A stretch of DNA of 9,487 nucleotides from Candidatus Pacearchaeota archaeon (GTDB taxonomy: Archaea; Nanobdellota; Nanobdellia; Pacearchaeales; GW2011-AR1), in assembly GCA_003694055.1 (NCBI GenBank), contig RFLC01000082.1, forward strand, positions 1 to 9,487, given 5' to 3'. Positions within the stretch are counted from its first letter, which is position 1. Each line of letters starts with the position of its first letter. The notes under the pieces are model-generated. The model did no database searches. It was not told the origin of the DNA and saw only the letters and a list, made by a program, of their open reading frames with translations. A program made the translations under genes and the position numbers. This document shows positions 7,132-9,487 of this stretch, piece by piece.

Positions 7132-7761
7132 TTAAACAACTGTCACAGTTGCTGTTATCGTGTCGGTCTTTGCTCCAGGCGGTGCGTTGTACGGAACTGT
7201 TATGTTCAAGTCAATCCTCACTTCGTCAGCAGTGTTCACAAACTGGAAGATTGGGCAGAATTCAGTCTGAGAGGTTGTAGTGTCAATAAATGTGCCAAGC
7301 TGCAAGCCGCCTGTTCCTCCGGTTGAGTTCAAGCAAGCGTTTGCCTCGACAGCTGTCACGTTCCACTGATAACCGGGGTTTGTGCCTCCAATGAACTGAG
7401 CAGCAGTTTTGCCAACACTCAAGTTCAAGCTCACGTTAACATTCCCTATGTTTTCAATTCTTAAACCTCCTGCTGTTTGCAATGTCCAGTTACCATTTGT
7501 GACATTGTTTGTCTCGAGGGTTGTCAGCTGGGCATATGTTTGGCCAACATCAACTTGTCCCGAGCCCCAGTCAATAAAGTCAGTTGTGAAATTAACCGCG
7601 GCAGAGCTCTCCACCGTGAGGTTTGCCTCGCCCGTGTTTGAAGCAAAACCAGAAATTTTAGATGAGAGTGTTGAGACAGAAAGATAACTAACCCACGCAG
7701 AGAGCATCGAAACTACCAACGCAATGATTGCAACTATCAACAACTTTTTAGAGTCTTCCAT
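7132..7761 (-). CDS. Membrane-anchored, sequon-rich surface protein (209 aa)
   Basis: I do not recognise a named family. The N-terminus MEDSKK is followed by one hydrophobic helix (about 7-28). The remaining 180 residues are Thr/Asn/Gly-rich, beta-prone and acidic, and end in alternating Thr/Val without a second anchor. Nine N-X-S/T sequons are present (Asn47, 57, 86, 91, 109, 113, 134, 145, 186), a high density that suggests a glycosylated extracellular domain. Cys143 and Cys169 could form a disulphide. DFIDWGSGQV (61-70) and a final IDLNITVPYNAPPGAKTDTI stretch resemble immunoglobulin-like or S-layer-associated domains of archaeal surface proteins; this is an impression only. The start is ATG 7761, one base after the stop of the preceding gene. 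An in-frame TTG at 7794 lies inside that gene and is unlikely. A pilin or minor pseudopilin-like role is possible, but no class III cleavage site is visible. Confidence 0.75.
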   Translation of the reverse strand: MEDSKKLLIVAIIALVVSMLSAWVSYLSVSTLSSKISGFASNTGEANLTVESSAAVNFTTDFIDWGSGQVDVGQTYAQLTTLETNNVTNGNWTLQTAGGLRIENIGNVNVSLNLSVGKTAAQFIGGTNPGYQWNVTAVEANACLNSTGGTGGLQLGTFIDTTTSQTEFCPIFQFVNTADEVRIDLNITVPYNAPPGAKTDTITATVTVV

Positions 7762-7762
7762 T

Positions 7763-7957
7763 TTATCCTGAATTAGCGCTTGTTGGTTCGACAACGAACT
7801 TCACCTGGGCAGCGCCGCTATCGGTAACTCGCGCCGACGTGCCAGCTGACTTTGGAAGGTCAAGTGAAAAAATGCCCAAGCTAACGATTAACGAAATAAT
7901 CGAAAACACAATTGCCAGCACAAGCAACGCCATCACAACCTTATGATATTTATCCAT
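7763..7957 (-). CDS. Small single-pass membrane protein (64 aa), first gene of envelope operon
   Basis: The product begins MDKYHKVVMA and has a strong hydrophobic helix at about 7-31, then a short polar tail (to residue 64) with one beta-like stretch, AAQVKFVVEP. I do not recognise a family, but its layout resembles its neighbour's anchor plus a minimal outer tail, so the two may be partners or a subunit and its assembly factor. It ends one base before the ATG of the 209-residue gene, so the pair is almost certainly cotranscribed and translationally coupled. I choose ATG 7957 because GAGGTG (7961-7966) lies just upstream. An in-frame GTG at 7972 would add MSEVC and leave the hydrophobic helix unchanged. 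Confidence 0.7.
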   Translation of the reverse strand: MDKYHKVVMALLVLAIVFSIISLIVSLGIFSLDLPKSAGTSARVTDSGAAQVKFVVEPTSANSG

Positions 7958-7960
7958 ACA

Positions 7961-7966
7961 CACCTC
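7961..7966 (-). promoter_or_regulatory. Shine-Dalgarno motif deciding the start of the 64-aa gene
   Basis: GAGGTG lies three bases before the ATG at 7957 and complements the conserved end of archaeal 16S rRNA. It is the clearest ribosome binding site in the window. Together with the TATA box it predicts a short leader of about 12 bases rather than a leaderless mRNA. Confidence 0.55.
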
Positions 7967-7990
7967 ACTCACATTAGTGAGTAAAAGAGC

Positions 7991-8000
7991 TATTTAAACT
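7991..8000 (-). promoter_or_regulatory. TATA box of the envelope operon
   Basis: The minus strand reads AGTTTAAATA. A TATA-to-initiation distance of about 26 places the transcript start near 7969, upstream of the Shine-Dalgarno motif at 7961-7966. Confidence 0.6.
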
Positions 8001-8106
8001 TTTCTTAATTGCATTTGTATATTCCCACTCCATTGTTTGCCTATCTTTCTTACTCGAGCGCCGCTGAATTTTAAAAGCGAGCAAGTTTATTTGCTACGGA
8101 CGTGAG

Positions 8107-8188
8107 CGCGCTTTTCTTGCCAACGCGCAACGCGAAAAAATTGTATATACGCGCAAAAACTTTTCAGTTCAAACAAAAGAAAAGCGCG
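8107..8188. repeat. 12-bp inverted repeat bracketing repeat block Y, copy B
   Basis: CGCGCTTTTCTT at 8107-8118 is the exact reverse complement of 8177-8188. The right arm is the end of block Y, and the left arm lies just outside it. Copy A at 3502-3573 has the right-hand sequence but no matching left arm. Confidence 0.65.
8131..8188 (+). repeat. Repeat block Y, copy B
   Basis: Direct-orientation match to 3502-3573. It carries only one TTGTATATAC half (8141-8150), followed by GCGC where copy A has the spacer and second dyad arm. The last 21 bases (8168-8188) are identical to 3553-3573. It lies between the operon ending at 8265 and the envelope operon promoter, so it is transcribed, if at all, only as the 3' region of the ribosomal operon, in antisense. 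Confidence 0.8.
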
Positions 8189-8218
8189 ACGCAACTCCTC
8201 TCTTAGCTGCGCGCTTTT
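8180..8218 (-). terminator. Hairpin terminator of the L21e-rpoF-DUF655-orf94 operon
   Basis: Nine-base arms AAAAGCGCG (8180-8188) and CGCGCTTTT (8210-8218) can pair. On the minus strand the hairpin is followed directly by CTTTTGTTTG, a T-rich tract, about 47 bases after the stop at 8265. Both strands could form the same structure, but T-rich trailing sequence is better on the minus strand. Confidence 0.5.
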
Positions 8219-8222
8219 GTTA

Positions 8223-8297
8223 CGCGCGCAGAGCGAGCGCGGCCAAGCCAACACTCGCACACACCTACTCCTCGCCGCAACGCTCGCGGCGCGCGAG
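8223..8297 (-). repeat. Repeat block X, copy B, overlapping the 3' end of the 94-aa gene
   Basis: Reverse-complement match to 3426-3500. It covers Leu85 to Glu94 and the TAG of the 94-residue protein, plus 42 bases of 3' sequence. Identity ends abruptly at the gene side (upstream of Leu85) and at the TAACAAAAG following the last GCGCGCG. Confidence 0.85.
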
Positions 8298-8549
8298 CGC
8301 GCTCTCAAGGATGTCAACAAGCTCTCCAATAGTGTAATCGTAATTCTCGCGCGGCTTTTCCACATCCCTCTCGTTCAGACCAAGCATGCGCAACGCATGC
8401 CAGCGCCACTCTAACGCCAGCGACTTGTCCGGTTCGTTTGCCCTTAAATCAGAGTAGATGCGCATCGACTCGCTAAGCTTCCCAGGATAACGCTCGTAAG
8501 TCTCGAGGTATGCCTCTCTCAACACCCGCAATATTTCTTCGCGCCTCAT
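8265..8549 (-). CDS. Unrecognised 94-aa helical protein, last gene of the L21e operon
   Basis: I do not recognise a family. The product is charged and mostly helical by eye, with no signal or membrane segment: MRREEILRVLREAYLETYER at the start, a Trp-containing central stretch LALEWRWHALRMLG (44-57), a short loop (KPRENYDY) and an acidic C-terminal helix ending LARRERCGEE. ATG 8549 overlaps the DUF655 stop by four bases (ATGA), which is strong evidence that it is translated and coupled. In many archaea the gene after DUF655 is the rRNA dimethyltransferase ksgA; this protein is far too short and lacks a SAM motif, so the usual neighbour is absent here. The last ten residues and stop lie in repeat block X, so the original C-terminus may have been replaced. 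A cytoplasmic role linked to translation or transcription is a guess from context only. Confidence 0.7.
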   Translation of the reverse strand: MRREEILRVLREAYLETYERYPGKLSESMRIYSDLRANEPDKSLALEWRWHALRMLGLNERDVEKPRENYDYTIGELVDILESALARRERCGEE

Positions 8550-9085
8550 CTTACAAACAAATTAAACCTTTGCCTTTCTGTAAGCTCCTCGTAAATCCTG
8601 CGCTCGACTGCCTTGCGCGGATCTGGGATACCCTTAACTCTCTGCTTAATGTCATCAAAACTCTCAAACGGCTTCTCCTCTCTCGCCTGCAACACATCTC
8701 TAAAATTCTTCTTTCCAAAACCTGGCAATAACTCAAGCTGATGCAAACGCGTGTTTATCGCGCTAGCTCGATTGAAAAACTCAACAAACTCCTTTTCCCT
8801 TTCGCTCACCGCGTTTGAGATGAACTCTTGCAAAACCAGCTTTGCGGTTTCTGTTAGCTTCTCGCGTTTAAGCCTGCCTGCAATAAAGTAAATCTTGTCT
8901 CTCTTTTCAGGCCCAATGTAAACCCGCTCGCGCGGTTCAAGAGTCACGCCCTTGCGCGGCACGACCTCGAGCAGAACAAAAGAGTTAACTCCGATAGCTT
9001 GAGCTATTGGCAGCCTCTTCTTTTCCATCGGATAACCGTAAGGTAGGTAATCTAGTATCAATGCATACTCTTCTCTCGCTTTCAT
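8546..9085 (-). CDS. DUF655 family protein, predicted nucleic-acid binding
   Basis: The 179 residues match the archaeal DUF655 pattern: an N-terminal opening EEYALILDYLPYGYPMEKKR (5-24), then a beta-rich part with VLLEVVPRKGVTLEPRERVYIG (37-58), RDKIYFIAGRL (62-72), and a C-terminal helix-hairpin-helix region with FVEFFNRASAINTRLHQLELLPGFGKKN (100-127) and KPFESFDDIKQRVKG (138-152). The family combines an OB-like fold with helix-hairpin-helix motifs and is thought to bind RNA or DNA; the exact function is not established. It sits after rpoF in the standard archaeal order. The start is ATG 9085, two bases after the rpoF stop; a TTG at 9091 would give a four-base overlap (TTGA) and is a possible alternative. 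The end overlaps the 94-residue gene by four bases. Confidence 0.9.
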   Translation of the reverse strand: MKAREEYALILDYLPYGYPMEKKRLPIAQAIGVNSFVLLEVVPRKGVTLEPRERVYIGPEKRDKIYFIAGRLKREKLTETAKLVLQEFISNAVSEREKEFVEFFNRASAINTRLHQLELLPGFGKKNFRDVLQAREEKPFESFDDIKQRVKGIPDPRKAVERRIYEELTERQRFNLFVR

Positions 9086-9087
9086 TT

Positions 9088-9387
9088 TCAATATTTCTTG
9101 ACAATCTCAAGTATCGCATTTGCCTCTTCTTCAGACAGGTTCGCGTCTGCAGTTATCAGGTTTAGTTCTTCGCGCTCCTTTGGAAGGAAGTCAACAATCT
9201 TCACAATGTGCTCCTCTTTTAGTTTTGCGTTGTTGAGGTTCTGCAACTCTTCCTTCAGTTTGGTAGCTTGTTCGAGCGTCAACTTTGTGAAGCGCTTGAA
9301 GTAGTGCTTCAGCTCCTCTGCCTCGTCGAGCTTCTCAACTATCTCGCGCGCTTCTGCCAACGTCACAGGTTTTTTGTTCAGTATCAT
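9088..9387 (-). CDS. rpoF: DNA-directed RNA polymerase subunit F (Rpb4)
   Basis: Rpb4 homologue that pairs with RpoE (Rpb7) to form the stalk of archaeal RNA polymerase, which aids open complex formation and contacts nascent RNA. The 99 residues are near the usual archaeal length (about 110-115). The N-terminal part (1-50) is helical and charged, and the C-terminal HRDC-like part has IVKIVDFLPKEREELNLI (61-78) followed by LSEEEANAILEIVKKY, the family signature. ATG 9387 overlaps the L21e stop by four bases (ATGA). Genes L21e, rpoF and DUF655 are thus coupled, so stalk and ribosome component supply are likely coordinated. Confidence 0.92.
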   Translation of the reverse strand: MILNKKPVTLAEAREIVEKLDEAEELKHYFKRFTKLTLEQATKLKEELQNLNNAKLKEEHIVKIVDFLPKEREELNLITADANLSEEEANAILEIVKKY

Positions 9388-9487
9388 TTTTGCTCAATCC
9401 TCTTCAAGTGAATGGGCTCAATGCAATACTTTTTCTCTTTATTTAGGTCTTTGATGAGCAAGCAATATGCTTTGCCGCGTTTTCCGA
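9384..9487 (-). CDS. rpl21e: 50S ribosomal protein L21e, C-terminal part
   Basis: Only the last 33 residues lie in the window; the start is beyond the right edge. They read GKRGKAYCLLIKDLNKEKK then YCIEPIHLKRIEQK, matching the L21e ending (GKRGRAY ... PEHLK in relatives). L21e is an archaeal/eukaryotic protein of the large ribosomal subunit. Two Cys residues replace the more usual aliphatic or Val positions. The stop overlaps the rpoF start by four bases. The identification rests on a short tail plus the conserved L21e-rpoF-DUF655 order. Confidence 0.82.
   Translation of the reverse strand, partial: GKRGKAYCLLIKDLNKEKKYCIEPIHLKRIEQK

Noticed and set aside
8087..8414. Open frames on both strands through the GC-rich spacer (8087-8365 minus, 8217-8414 plus)
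   Set aside because: Their translations are Arg/Ala/Ser-rich with no domain character, and they conflict with the terminator, the repeats and the coupled 94-residue gene.

Overview
The window is archaeal. It carries aEF-2, the RNA polymerase subunit Rpb4/RpoF, ribosomal protein L21e and a DUF655 protein, and the last three lie in the order known only from archaea. Strong TATA-like boxes (TTTAAA type) sit about 25-28 bases before the start codons of most first genes, which fits archaeal leaderless transcription. Small, tightly packed genes, several short membrane-anchored surface proteins and a bacterial-type CysRS fit a small-genome (DPANN-like) archaeon; that placement is an inference, not shown directly. 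The standard genetic code works throughout.

Layout: 1-895 (-) is a pilin-like membrane-anchored protein running off the left edge. 1059-1556 (-) is an unrecognised protein with two membrane segments around a coiled coil. A divergent intergenic region (1557-1991) leads into cysS (1992-3404, +). A repeat-rich spacer (3405-3687) separates cysS from the EF-2 gene (3688-5862, +). A GC-rich spacer follows, then a protein-L-isoaspartate methyltransferase-like gene (6185-6778, +). This converges on a two-gene minus-strand operon of small envelope proteins (7763-7957 then 7132-7761). The right end is a tightly coupled minus-strand operon: L21e (partial) > rpoF > DUF655 > an unrecognised 94-residue protein, closed by a likely terminator at about 8180-8218.

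Functionally, most of the window is translation and transcription machinery (CysRS, EF-2, L21e, RpoF, DUF655) plus protein repair, interleaved with three or four envelope proteins.

The most unusual signal is a pair of composite repeats in the two spacers. A 75-bp block (X: 3426-3500 and 8223-8297, about 90% identical, inverted) encodes the last ten residues and stop codon of the 94-residue protein at the right-hand copy. A second A-rich block (Y: 3502-3573 and 8131-8188) lies next to X in both places but in direct orientation, so the two blocks have been rearranged relative to each other. I see no CRISPR array, tRNA, rRNA, transposase or recognisable defence system.
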